DNA from: an uncultured Lachnospiraceae bacterium
GTDB taxonomy: Bacteria; Bacillota; Clostridia; Lachnospirales; Lachnospiraceae
Reading direction: 5' to 3'
DNA: 17,481 nt
Assembly (NCBI GenBank): GCA_910583815.1
Contig: CAJTZB010000035.1
Location: forward strand, 1-17,481
The notes beneath the pieces were generated by a model. It did not search any database, was not told the origin of the DNA, and saw only the letters and a program-made list of their open reading frames with translations. Positions 6,298 through 14,217 of this stretch are shown here, piece after piece (the stretch's first letter is position 1; every line of letters begins with the position of its first letter). The position numbers and the translations under genes are program-made.

Positions 6298-7596
6298 TCA
6301 ACCCACTTTTAATTTAAATTTATGCAGTGCACGCTCATCCCCTGAATCCACTTTTTCTATACATGCACCAAGTGCCTTGAGTTTTCCCTCAAAATTCTCA
6401 TAGCCTCTCTCAATAAATTCAATCTGCTCTACAACCGTAAAACCTTCTGCCACCAATCCGGCAATTACAAGTGCTGCACCTGCACGCAGATCAGATGCAC
6501 ATAGCGTAGCTCCGGTAATTCTGTTCACTCCGTCTACAATTGCAGTATTTCCTTCTACTTTGATGGATGCACCCATACGGCTTAATTCATCCACATACTT
6601 AAACCTGCTCTCATAGATGCTTTCTGTAACAATACTTGTTCCTTCTGACAATGCCAGCAAAGTCGTAATCTGAGGCTGCATATCGGTTGGAAATCCCGGG
6701 TATGGAAGCGTCTTGACATGTGTATGTCCAAGCCGTTCTGGTGCCACAACATGAACAGCATCATCCATCTCATCCACCGTAGCGCCAATTTCTACAAGCT
6801 TTGCGCTGATTGCTTCCAAATGCTTCGGAATGACATTATGAATAATAATATCACCCCTTGTAGCCGCCGCAGCAAGCATAAATGTACCAGCTTCAATCTG
6901 GTCCGGAATAATGGAATACGTACTGCCATGCAGCTTCTTTACGCCATTAATTTTAATGACATCTGTGCCGGCTCCCTTAATATTAGCTCCCATGCTGTTC
7001 AAGAAGTTTGCGACGTCTACAATATGAGGTTCCTTCGCAGCATTTTCAAGAATTGTCTGCCCTTCTGCAAGACATGCTGCAAGCATAATATTGATAGTAG
7101 CGCCAACACTGACAATATCAAGATAAATATGGCTGCCTGACAGCTCTGGCGCTTCTGCAATCACCATTCCGTGCTGGATTGCCACCTTTGCCCCAAGCGC
7201 TTCAAAGCCTTTGATATGTTGGTCGATTGGACGGCTCCCAATATTGCATCCACCCGGAAGGACAACCTGTGTTTTCTTAAATCTTCCAAGCAATGCTCCA
7301 ATTAAATAATAAGAGCCTCTGATTTTCCTGATATATTCATCGTCAACTGCCATCGGATGTACGTTTTTACTATAAATTTTGACGGTATGTGCATCTAACC
7401 TCTCAATGACAGCCCCTATATTTTCCATTGCGTGAAGCAATACATTAATATCACGAATATCCGGCAGGTTTTTAATACAAACAGGCTCCTCAGATAATAC
7501 AGCAGCTGCCAAAATTCCAAGCGCCGAATTCTTTGCACCGCTGATTACCACCTCTCCCTTCAGTGGTCTGCCGCCTTTGATTACATACTGTTCCAT
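6298..7596 (-). CDS. murA: UDP-N-acetylglucosamine 1-carboxyvinyltransferase
   Basis: MurA commits UDP-GlcNAc to peptidoglycan by transferring enolpyruvate from PEP in the cytosol. The 432-aa product matches the family in length and throughout the sequence. The UDP-GlcNAc site has SGAKNSAL (19-26, with Lys22). The mobile catalytic loop is PGGCNIGSRPIDQHIKGFEALG, with the catalytic Cys at residue 117. FPTDMQPQ carries the conserved Asp. Because the residue is Cys and not Asp, the enzyme is expected to be fosfomycin-sensitive. The ATG follows GAGGTGTGAAAAA, a clear ribosome binding site. It has its own promoter at 7675-7703 and the strong terminator at 6231-6273. Many Firmicutes carry two murA paralogues; which one this is cannot be told from the window. 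Confidence 0.97.
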   Translation of the reverse strand: MEQYVIKGGRPLKGEVVISGAKNSALGILAAAVLSEEPVCIKNLPDIRDINVLLHAMENIGAVIERLDAHTVKIYSKNVHPMAVDDEYIRKIRGSYYLIGALLGRFKKTQVVLPGGCNIGSRPIDQHIKGFEALGAKVAIQHGMVIAEAPELSGSHIYLDIVSVGATINIMLAACLAEGQTILENAAKEPHIVDVANFLNSMGANIKGAGTDVIKINGVKKLHGSTYSIIPDQIEAGTFMLAAAATRGDIIIHNVIPKHLEAISAKLVEIGATVDEMDDAVHVVAPERLGHTHVKTLPYPGFPTDMQPQITTLLALSEGTSIVTESIYESRFKYVDELSRMGASIKVEGNTAIVDGVNRITGATLCASDLRAGAALVIAGLVAEGFTVVEQIEFIERGYENFEGKLKALGACIEKVDSGDERALHKFKLKVG

Positions 7597-7674
7597 TTTT
7601 TCACACCTCAGTTACCATTTCGTTCTATGTCAAAATTATAAATCTGCATACTTGCTCTAGCATAATACTAAGAT

Positions 7675-7703
7675 ACTATAATCCATTCTTCCCAGTTTGT
7701 AAA
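7675..7703 (-). promoter_or_regulatory. murA promoter
   Basis: On the minus strand, -35 TTTACA (7698-7703), 17-nt spacer, -10 TATAGT (7675-7680). The predicted start near 7668 leaves a leader of about 70 nt. Confidence 0.65.
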
Positions 7704-7782
7704 GCTTTTTTTCATTTTTCCTATTATTTCTTCTTAAGAATTAGGATATTAAAAATCCTTGGTATCCTGACCCTCAGAAGCG

Positions 7783-8289
7783 TCAAAGCTTTTCTTCCAC
7801 AAGCTCAAGTATCTCCCCGACTTCAAGCCCATCGCACTGCACAACAACATCTGCGTACCTTTCATAAAGCGGGCATCTTTCCTCATACAGCAAACGAAGC
7901 GTCTGACCGGCGCGGCAGACAACTCCTCGCTCTGTTAAATTTCCAAGACGGCTGCTTATGGCTTCATAACTCAGATGCAGATAGACAATGCGCGCAATCT
8001 TTTTGTAATGCTCCATTGCTTCTATTCCATAAATCACACTGCCGCCTGGTGCAATCACTGTATTTTCTGCCTCTACTGACGCATTGATGCGGTTCTCTGT
8101 CCTTATAAAACTTTCCAATCCGTCTTCGCTGATAATTTCCTTTAACAGCCTTCCTTCCTTTTCCTGAATCAGCAAATCCGTGTCTAAAAAGTTCTTTCCC
8201 ATTTTCTTTGCCAAAAGAACCCCGACCGTACTTTTTCCTGCTCCCGGCATTCCAAGCAATACGATATTATTTTTATTTTTCCTTTGCAT
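7783..8289 (-). CDS. aroK: Shikimate kinase family protein
   Basis: A 168-aa P-loop kinase of the shikimate kinase family, which phosphorylates shikimate at C3 on the way to chorismate. Walker A is GMPGAGKST (13-21). DTD at 36-38 and Arg63 fit the shikimate-binding Asp and Arg, and APGGSVIY (80-87) stands in the place of the Gly-rich substrate loop. ERCPLYERYAD (137-147) is the usual end of the lid region. The lid Arg motif is written RGVVCRAGQTL, not the classical RPLL, so this is a divergent subfamily and shikimate as substrate is inferred. The frame can be extended to a TTG at 8313. I prefer the ATG at 8289 because AGAGAGGA at 8300-8307 is 10 nt upstream of it, while the TTG has no ribosome binding site. 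It lies upstream of murA but no other aro gene is near. Confidence 0.82.
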   Translation of the reverse strand: MQRKNKNNIVLLGMPGAGKSTVGVLLAKKMGKNFLDTDLLIQEKEGRLLKEIISEDGLESFIRTENRINASVEAENTVIAPGGSVIYGIEAMEHYKKIARIVYLHLSYEAISSRLGNLTERGVVCRAGQTLRLLYEERCPLYERYADVVVQCDGLEVGEILELVEEKL

Positions 8290-8308
8290 GCAAATGCAAT
8301 CCTCTCTG

Positions 8309-8335
8309 TTCAAATTCTAAAAAGTATGTTACAAT
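8309..8335 (+). promoter_or_regulatory. Promoter of the small Ig-like protein gene
   Basis: The -10 TACAAT (8330-8335) has an upstream TG (8327-8328), an extended -10. The -35 is weak: TTCAAA at 8309-8314 with a 15-nt spacer. The predicted start is near 8342. The promoter overlaps the region just upstream of the divergent kinase gene. Confidence 0.45.
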
Positions 8336-8377
8336 AGAAAAGAACTTGTTTTTAAACTGCGCAAGGAGGTCTCTCTT

Positions 8378-8713
8378 ATGAATTTTATAGACATTGAATC
8401 CGTCCCTGCAGAGGTCAAGGGGAAAGTTAAACAGAGCCTGAAATTTAAAACCGGCAAATTTGTATGGCGAGTTAAATTCAGCGCACCTCTAGACCCTTCC
8501 AGCGTGAATAATATGAACCTGTATGTCACCGATATTTCGGATATTCCGTTAAAAACAGCCATCCACTACAACAGCCAGACAAATGAAATTGAAATCGAGC
8601 CGTTAGAGCCTTATACAAGAGACTCTTCCTATATACTGAATATTTCAAAAAATGTCCGCTCTGTTGGCGGCCAGACACTGAAATCCGATGTAAAGCTTCA
8701 GTTCAAAGTTTAA
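8378..8713 (+). CDS. Small stand-alone bacterial Ig-like (SbsA/Big_5-type) domain protein
   Basis: A 111-aa protein with an excellent ribosome binding site (AAGGAGG, 8 nt before the ATG). From about residue 20 it reads as one Ig-like fold of the SbsA type: FVWRVKFSAPLDPSSVNNMNLYVTD, then IEIEPLEPYTRDSSYILNISKNVRSVGGQ and a final LKSDVKLQFKV. That pattern (a strand with 'F S x P/L D', then 'L x P x x Y', 'Y x L x I', then 'G x x L') is typical of these domains, which normally occur in tandem in exported surface proteins. Here there is a single domain with no signal peptide, anchor or partner. The protein is therefore probably cytosolic, or the product of a split ancestral gene. The function is unknown. 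It has its own promoter and terminator, and is divergent from the shikimate kinase gene. Confidence 0.78.
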   Translation: MNFIDIESVPAEVKGKVKQSLKFKTGKFVWRVKFSAPLDPSSVNNMNLYVTDISDIPLKTAIHYNSQTNEIEIEPLEPYTRDSSYILNISKNVRSVGGQTLKSDVKLQFKV

Positions 8714-8722
8714 AAATCTTTT

Positions 8723-8760
8723 CTGCAAGCAGCAAATCTTTTGTTGCTTGCAGATTTTTG
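8723..8760. terminator. Terminator after the Ig-like gene, possibly bidirectional
   Basis: CTGCAAGCAGCAAA (8723-8736) pairs with TTTGTTGCTTGCAG (8740-8753), with one G-T pair, around a 3-nt loop, followed by ATTTTTG. On the minus strand it is followed by AAAAGATTTTT, so it may also end the convergent three-gene operon less efficiently. Confidence 0.82.
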
Positions 8761-8773
8761 TTGTCTGTATTTT

Positions 8774-10456
8774 TTAGACATCACATGCGTCTATATCTTC
8801 TTCTAACAGCACAAAGAAATTTCCGGTCTGAAACCGTCCGGCTGCTGCCATTTTTAAAATAATCTGCCCATTTCTCTGCTCTGCCAGCGAAAGCGCCTGC
8901 TCCACCAAAGAAAGCGTCAAAGTCAGATGCTGCTCTTTCTCCCGCCGGCTTACGATTTCTTCTATTTTTTCTTTCAAGGCCTCTGCTGCCGGCTTGTCTA
9001 TAGCATAATCTTCTGCCTCAATACGGTCATAGGCAAAGCCAAGCAAATCTTCCGCAATGTAATCTGGAATCCTAATTTGGTTATGAAGCCTTTCTTCCCA
9101 TCCTTCATTGATATGAAGGAGCCTGTCAATGCATTCTGCAGTGTCCTCTAATATCAGGCAGATTCCTTTGTTCCTGCTGCCTAAAAAGCGAAACAGTTCT
9201 TCCAGCGTATCTGTCTGAAGTTTTCCTGCCCTTTCTATTAAAAGGTTGCAGTTTTTCAGCTCCTGCTTTTTATCTGCTACCGAAATCTCATTCAGACGCT
9301 CTGCAGCAATCACTGCCGTGCGGTCATACTTTAACAGACGCAGTTGGTACAGAAGCTTTACCATAGAAAGTGCAAGTGCGGTTTTCCCTGATTTTTCTTC
9401 TCCTGCAATCACAAGGGACATCGAACCCTGCTCGTTTAAAAAACGCTCCAAACATTCAAGAATCTGGCTGCGCACTGCACCTATCCTTGCAAAGCTTTTA
9501 CAGGTTTCTTCTATGGAAACATTACGGTTTACAAGAAGGCGTTCTGCTTTTCCTGGTTTTTCTTCGGAAGCCTCCCTCCTGTTTTCCGGATTCTCAAGAA
9601 AAAACAGTTCATATGGCTCTCTGCTTGTGTTCTGCTCTTCTTCAGAAAAGTCAAGACATGACAGGTCAATTTCCGGAAGCGGCTCCTCCTCCATTTCCCA
9701 CTGCCTTTTTTCCTCCTGCAAAGCTTCTTCTTGCACAGCTTCCTCTTGAACCACTTCCTTCTCCTTTGGAAATGGTTTCTCTAAAGCCTGCTCTGTCTGC
9801 TCCTTTGGCTCTTCATTGTTTTTCATAGAGCGGTTGGCAGCATAACGCTCCCCAACCGTCTTGATTTCTTCCAGACTAATTTCTCCTTTATAATATGCAA
9901 GAAGGGTCTTGGCACGTTCCACAATAGCACCTTCTGCAAACCAGAGAATAATCTCTTCACATTCCTGCATGCATTCTCGTGTCCTGCCTGCTTTATGGTA
10001 CTGCTTGGCAAGCTCATAAGCATATTCTTCTGTATAATCAATTGCTTTCAGCTCTTCCAGAATGGTGATAAGCAAGGCCGCATCTCTTTTTTTGCATTTC
10101 TCAATTTTATAACGGTATGCGTACAATAATGCGGTATCATCCGGCGCAGTTTTATGAAGCTCATCAAAATATCTGTCTGCATCTTCTGTTTCTTTTGTTT
10201 CCAGACAGCAATCAAGCAGCTCCAGAAGCACCGCCCTGGAACTGCGTTTTTCCCTCGCCTTTTCATATAATTGTTTTGCTTGGCTGTATTCGCCGTTCTT
10301 TTTATATACTTTTGCTACCAGCATAAGATCAGCATAGTTTTTCAGCCGGAAATCCGAAATGCCATCTGCTACAGAAAGCGCTTCTTCATAATTTCCCACA
10401 TCCATCTGCTGCTTCAATTGTTCCAACTGCTGTTTCGTTCCAAATAGCCAGCCCAT
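8774..10456 (-). CDS. TPR protein with a C-terminal P-loop (AAA-like) domain
   Basis: I do not recognise a named family for this 560-aa protein. Residues 1-200 are helical repeats of TPR type (GNYEEALSVAD near 21, KNGEYSQAKQLYEKA near 53, KAGRTRECMQECEE near 155). Residues 210-300 are a highly charged linker rich in Glu with QEEA/QEE repeats. The C-terminal part has Walker A GEEKSGKT (352-359) and a Walker-B-like strand ICLILED (432-438). Then follows RIPDYIAEDLLGFAYDRIEAE (462-482), which resembles the lid helix of CbbX/SpoVK-type AAA+ proteins. No arginine finger is obvious. The open frame runs upstream into the ABC gene. I chose the ATG at 10456, which lies 27 nt past the ABC stop and has AAAGGAG upstream, although the 14-nt spacing is long. 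It is the last gene of the three-gene operon, probably cytosolic, and may assemble or energise the other two products. Confidence 0.75.
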   Translation of the reverse strand: MGWLFGTKQQLEQLKQQMDVGNYEEALSVADGISDFRLKNYADLMLVAKVYKKNGEYSQAKQLYEKAREKRSSRAVLLELLDCCLETKETEDADRYFDELHKTAPDDTALLYAYRYKIEKCKKRDAALLITILEELKAIDYTEEYAYELAKQYHKAGRTRECMQECEEIILWFAEGAIVERAKTLLAYYKGEISLEEIKTVGERYAANRSMKNNEEPKEQTEQALEKPFPKEKEVVQEEAVQEEALQEEKRQWEMEEEPLPEIDLSCLDFSEEEQNTSREPYELFFLENPENRREASEEKPGKAERLLVNRNVSIEETCKSFARIGAVRSQILECLERFLNEQGSMSLVIAGEEKSGKTALALSMVKLLYQLRLLKYDRTAVIAAERLNEISVADKKQELKNCNLLIERAGKLQTDTLEELFRFLGSRNKGICLILEDTAECIDRLLHINEGWEERLHNQIRIPDYIAEDLLGFAYDRIEAEDYAIDKPAAEALKEKIEEIVSRREKEQHLTLTLSLVEQALSLAEQRNGQIILKMAAAGRFQTGNFFVLLEEDIDACDV

Positions 10457-10482
10457 CTGCCGTTCTTTTGCTCCTTTGTGTA

Positions 10483-11220
10483 TTAAGCTTCCAATAGTTC
10501 CCTGCACCGCTGTTTTAAAGAAAGCCTCTCTCCGCTTTTTCCACACAGCCCATGCTCCATTGTATCAAACAGCAGCTGCTTTCCGCCTTTTATCAGGCAG
10601 AATTTATTGCATAGCTGTTCCATCAGCTCCGGCTGATGCCCAACATAAATAATCGTCACACCTTCTGCTGCCAACGCCCTGATGGCCTCCATAATCTGTT
10701 CTTCAGAGGCAAAATCCAGATTTGCTGTCGGTTCATCCAGCAGAAGCAGAGGCGGCTGATGCAGCAGCGCCGCTCCAATGTTTATTTTTCTCTTCATTCC
10801 GCCGGAATATTCTGATACCGGCCTTTTTAGCCATTCTGTCTGAAAGGAAGTAACAGCACAGGCTCTCTCTATTCTGTCAGCTGCCTGCTGCTTAGAAAGA
10901 CCATAGCCTCTTGCAAAAAACTCCAGATTGTCCTGCCCGCTCAGTTCCTCAAACAAAGCAATTTCCTGAGGTACATATCCAATCTGTGTACGATATGCCC
11001 TTTTTTTCTTAACCTCTTCGCCCTTAAAAAGAAGCTTTCCTTCCGTCTGAGGAATCAGCGCTGCAAGCATGGAAAGCAAGGTGGATTTTCCGGCCCCATT
11101 TTCTCCAAGGATGCCAAGAATATCCCCCTTTTCTGCGGCAAAGCAAACGTTCCTTACCGCCCAATGGCTGCCATAGCGCTTTCCGAGCGCATCGGCTGCA
11201 AGAATCTGTTCCTGCCCCAC
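10483..11220 (-). CDS. ABC transporter-type ATPase without adjacent permease
   Basis: A 245-aa ATPase of the ABC-2/CcmA type. All nucleotide-binding motifs are present: Walker A GENGAGKST (39-47), Q-loop Gln85 in YVPQE, signature YSGGMKRK (138-145, Tyr and Met variants of LSGGQ), Walker B LLLLDEPTANLD (158-169) and switch His195 in YVGHQPE. It should therefore hydrolyse ATP. It starts with GTG, supported by AAGGAAGGAA just upstream; no ATG is better placed. It begins 21 nt after the end of the 779-aa gene and ends 26 nt before the chosen start of the TPR gene, so it is the middle gene of one operon. No membrane protein is encoded anywhere in the operon. It either works with a permease encoded elsewhere or has a non-transport role with its two neighbours. 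Confidence 0.88.
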   Translation of the reverse strand: MGQEQILAADALGKRYGSHWAVRNVCFAAEKGDILGILGENGAGKSTLLSMLAALIPQTEGKLLFKGEEVKKKRAYRTQIGYVPQEIALFEELSGQDNLEFFARGYGLSKQQAADRIERACAVTSFQTEWLKRPVSEYSGGMKRKINIGAALLHQPPLLLLDEPTANLDFASEEQIMEAIRALAAEGVTIIYVGHQPELMEQLCNKFCLIKGGKQLLFDTMEHGLCGKSGERLSLKQRCRELLEA

Positions 11221-11241
11221 GCTGTATTCCTTCCTTCTGTT

Positions 11242-13581
11242 TTATTTGTCTTTATAAAAACTCAATGTGTCAATCAACGGCTGAGTCAATGCAATGCCCT
11301 GTTTTGTCAGAGCATGGTAACGCAGCTCCAGTTCTCTTGCTTTCTTCAAATTTTCCCTCTTAAACTTTGCAATTGCATCTGCGTAAGTAGGCTGGCTTTC
11401 CAGTGCATTTCTGATTTCTTTGTTGAATGGACAGTACATTGTAAGAATTTCTCTTGCGATCTTGTTTAAGCGGATAGCGCCCATTGCCTCTGCTTTTATC
11501 CAAAGCTCGTAATCCAAAAGGAAAATTTCTCTTGTATTTCCTTTTCCTTTGGCAATCTGCAGCTTTATTTTCTCTTTACGCTCTTCGGAAAGGTCCTTGT
11601 TTTTCCGATAGAACTGAATATAATCCGAATATTCTGAAGTCAGAGATTTATACTGAATGTTGTTCCATGAAGTTCCCATCATCGTACGGCACAGCTCCCA
11701 GCGGAAACGGCCAAAGCAACGAATCATCAGGTCGTCAAGGCTTCCTTCTACAAACATTGGGAACAGGAAACGGCCTGCAGAATCTCTTCTCTTGCAGCTA
11801 ATCTCCTGCCACATGACGGAATTCAGTCCATACGCCGGGAATAAAATAATATCCGGCACAACTTCCTTCATTTCAAACTCTTTTTCTATTTTTGCTTCCG
11901 GATCTGCATACATCAGTTCTCGGCAGAACACAGAATAATCAATATCACGGAACTTCTCGACAGTCTGCCCCATACGGTCTTTTGTTACAGCTGCACGCTC
12001 CGGCGCATTGATAATCTGCTCGCTGCAAAGCACCGGCACAAAGACACTTGGCTGTCCATTGACAAGACGGTGGTTATAGCGGAACATATTATGAAGCTCG
12101 TAGTTCAGCCTCTCCATCCGGTCATTCAGACGCTTCTGCTCTTCCTCTGCAGTAATTTCTCCTGTTTTTTTCAGTTCGCGGAGCATCTCATTATATTCCA
12201 GATCAAATTCGTTTTTTGACGGCTGGCGCTCTCCATTATAAACTGCCGTCAGCCATTGCGGAATCGTATACATAGTGCAATGGTATTCCGCTGAAGTTTC
12301 TATTTTTAGACGGCAAAGCTGCAATGCCTGCTCCTTTGTCAAGAGGCGCTCGTCGGTAAAACCGAAGTTCAGAAACATCTCCACAGCCTTTGGAAGCTCT
12401 GTCTCCCCTCCCAGCTGCTTTAAGAAAATAGCCTGATACAGCTTATAAAATCCGTCTGCAATCTGCCTGCGAAGCCCACGGAAAGAATCATCTGTGGACA
12501 TTCTGTCTTTGGCTGACGCAAACTGGTCCATTGCATCAACAAACGCCGTTACCTGATCTGCAGAAAGTCCGGAAAAATCAATCAATTGTTTCAGAGTACC
12601 CTTTAACTGCCGGTACAGCTCATCCTCTGACGGAGCATTTTCCTGCCCTTCTTCCTCTTCCAGTTCAGAATGTGAAAGCAATGCATAGTAGATTTTTTCC
12701 AGTCTTTCCCTGCTGTGCAAAGGCGGAACACCCATATAAGAGACAAGCGTACCTTCAATCTGATTGAATTCATTCAGCAAAAGATCTACTAACTTCTGAA
12801 GATCCTGATTCGGCCTGCCGCTCCGTTCCAGCGCATACGCCAACCGCATAACAATCATCAGAAGGTTTTGTTCACTGTCATTATATAAAGCCGGGAAATA
12901 CCGATCCAGATATTCACAGACTTCTCGCGCTTCAAGCAAAAGCTCTGCTACACATGCAGAAATTTCGGAAATATGCGTCATTGCAAGCTCTACGCCACAG
13001 GCAAAAAAGCTTTTCTGCACTTCGGCAGGCACTTTCGCAAGGTCTGCATAATAGGCATTCTTTTTATTTTTTTCAGAACCTTCTTCTGAAGAAGCCTCCC
13101 TCACATACTCCTGCATTGTTTCTACTCCAGGCAATGCAGCTACAGCAACTCCTCCTGCCTTACAGCTGTTCTTATATTTTCCATAGCTTTCTGTCAGAAG
13201 CGCATACAGTTTCTTTGCAATCGCATAATATTCTTTATTAATTTTAGATAACTCAAAAAACTGCTTTGTCAAGGAATTGACTATCAGTCCGCGGTAATCT
13301 TTATTGTTTGTCTCAAGCATCGTGCGAAGCTCTTCCTTGCTCTTTGCAGGGAAAGCAAATAACACCGTAGTATCTTCAGCAATATAATCAAACAGATAAT
13401 GTCCGACAAACAGGTCTGCTACTCCTAGAAAATTTCCAGGACCAAAGGATAGTTTTACAGTGTCGCTCTTTGCAGTAACTTTTCCTCTGACAACGGCACA
13501 GACATAGAGTACCGCCTCATTCTCTGAAAAAAATGTGGTATCCTTTACTATCTGGTTTACTGCCCCAGCTTTTAATTCCAT
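11242..13581 (-). CDS. Large protein with N-terminal cyclic-nucleotide-binding-like barrel
   Basis: A 779-aa protein. Residues 1-105 read as a CRP/CNB-type beta barrel: VLYVCAVVRGKVTA, then LSFGPGNFLGVADLFVG, then TTVLFAFPAKSKEEL and a helix. The usual phosphate-binding cassette (FGE-(L/I)-(A/S)...R-(T/S)-A) is not present, so binding of cAMP or cGMP is doubtful. There is no DNA-binding helix-turn-helix where CRP proteins have one. The remaining 670 residues are mostly helical. They include acidic stretches (ELEEEEGQEN near 325) and a well-structured C-terminal part with several Trp residues (LMIRCFGRFRWELCRTMMG, GTSWNNIQY) that looks like a conserved domain I cannot name. It has no signal peptide or membrane segment. 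The start has AGGAGG 10 nt upstream and a near-consensus promoter. It is the first gene of the operon. Confidence 0.8.
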   Translation of the reverse strand: MELKAGAVNQIVKDTTFFSENEAVLYVCAVVRGKVTAKSDTVKLSFGPGNFLGVADLFVGHYLFDYIAEDTTVLFAFPAKSKEELRTMLETNNKDYRGLIVNSLTKQFFELSKINKEYYAIAKKLYALLTESYGKYKNSCKAGGVAVAALPGVETMQEYVREASSEEGSEKNKKNAYYADLAKVPAEVQKSFFACGVELAMTHISEISACVAELLLEAREVCEYLDRYFPALYNDSEQNLLMIVMRLAYALERSGRPNQDLQKLVDLLLNEFNQIEGTLVSYMGVPPLHSRERLEKIYYALLSHSELEEEEGQENAPSEDELYRQLKGTLKQLIDFSGLSADQVTAFVDAMDQFASAKDRMSTDDSFRGLRRQIADGFYKLYQAIFLKQLGGETELPKAVEMFLNFGFTDERLLTKEQALQLCRLKIETSAEYHCTMYTIPQWLTAVYNGERQPSKNEFDLEYNEMLRELKKTGEITAEEEQKRLNDRMERLNYELHNMFRYNHRLVNGQPSVFVPVLCSEQIINAPERAAVTKDRMGQTVEKFRDIDYSVFCRELMYADPEAKIEKEFEMKEVVPDIILFPAYGLNSVMWQEISCKRRDSAGRFLFPMFVEGSLDDLMIRCFGRFRWELCRTMMGTSWNNIQYKSLTSEYSDYIQFYRKNKDLSEERKEKIKLQIAKGKGNTREIFLLDYELWIKAEAMGAIRLNKIAREILTMYCPFNKEIRNALESQPTYADAIAKFKRENLKKARELELRYHALTKQGIALTQPLIDTLSFYKDK

Positions 13582-13638
13582 TCCTGATAATCCTCCTATT
13601 TATAGTTCCGTTTCCGCATTCCAATACTGTTATGATTC

Positions 13639-13667
13639 AGTATAACACTATCCGGGAGTTAATTCAA
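13639..13667 (-). promoter_or_regulatory. Promoter of the three-gene CNB-like/ABC/TPR operon
   Basis: On the minus strand, -35 TTGAAT (13662-13667), 17-nt spacer, -10 TATACT (13639-13644), with an extended TG one base upstream of the -10. It lies in the 100-nt gap after tadA, so the operon can be transcribed independently of tadA. I see no clear terminator between them. Confidence 0.72.
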
Positions 13668-13681
13668 ATAGTTCTTAATTC

Positions 13682-14170
13682 TTAGTTCTCAGTTTTTGCC
13701 CTGCGCAGATCCCTAAAAAACGCACTCAGCATTTCTGAACATTCCTCCCAAAGAACCCCTTCAGTCAACTCAACCTGATGATTAAAACGCTCCTCCTGCA
13801 GCAAATTCAGCACCGAACCCGCACAGCCTGCCTTGGCATTGCGGCTTCCAATAACAACCCTCTTCATCCTTGCCTGCACAATTGCTCCGGCACACATCTG
13901 GCATGGCTCAAGCGTTACATACATTGTACAGTCCTCGAGCCTCCAGTCCCCGACCACTTTTCCTGCCTTGGCAATTGCAATAATCTCCGCATGGGCGAGT
14001 GTTGTCTTTTTTAAGTTCCGCTTATTATACCCTCTTGCAATGACCTTGCCCTCTCGGACAATCACACAGCCAATTGGCACTTCCTTTATTTTTTCCGCCT
14101 TCTTAGCCTGACGGATGGCTTCTTTCATAAAATATTCATCCGCTGTAAGCACCTGCTTTTTCCGAGCCAT
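13682..14170 (-). CDS. tadA: tRNA-specific adenosine deaminase
   Basis: TadA converts adenosine to inosine at the wobble position (A34) of tRNA-Arg(ACG). The zinc site and catalytic Glu are intact: His60 and Glu62 in HAE (60-62), and PCQMC (89-93) supplying Cys90 and Cys93. VPIGCVIVREGKVIARGYN and YVTLEPCQMCAGAIVQARMKRVVIGSRN are typical of bacterial TadA. At 162 aa it has the family's usual size. The ATG at 14170 follows AGGGATACAT, a modest ribosome binding site. An internal ATG at residue 15 has nothing better. In B. subtilis tadA also lies beside the SRP RNA gene, and here the SRP RNA is about 2.7 kb upstream on the same strand. Confidence 0.95.
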   Translation of the reverse strand: MARKKQVLTADEYFMKEAIRQAKKAEKIKEVPIGCVIVREGKVIARGYNKRNLKKTTLAHAEIIAIAKAGKVVGDWRLEDCTMYVTLEPCQMCAGAIVQARMKRVVIGSRNAKAGCAGSVLNLLQEERFNHQVELTEGVLWEECSEMLSAFFRDLRRAKTEN

Positions 14171-14217
14171 ATGTATCCCTGTTTCCCCTCTGTCCCATTT
14201 CCGGCATCCTTATTTTT

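Noticed and set aside
10457..10546. Upstream extension of the TPR protein into the ABC gene
   Set aside because: It would overlap the ABC coding end by 64 nt with no ribosome binding site. The first 30 residues do not look like TPR sequence. The ATG at 10456 has AAAGGAG upstream.
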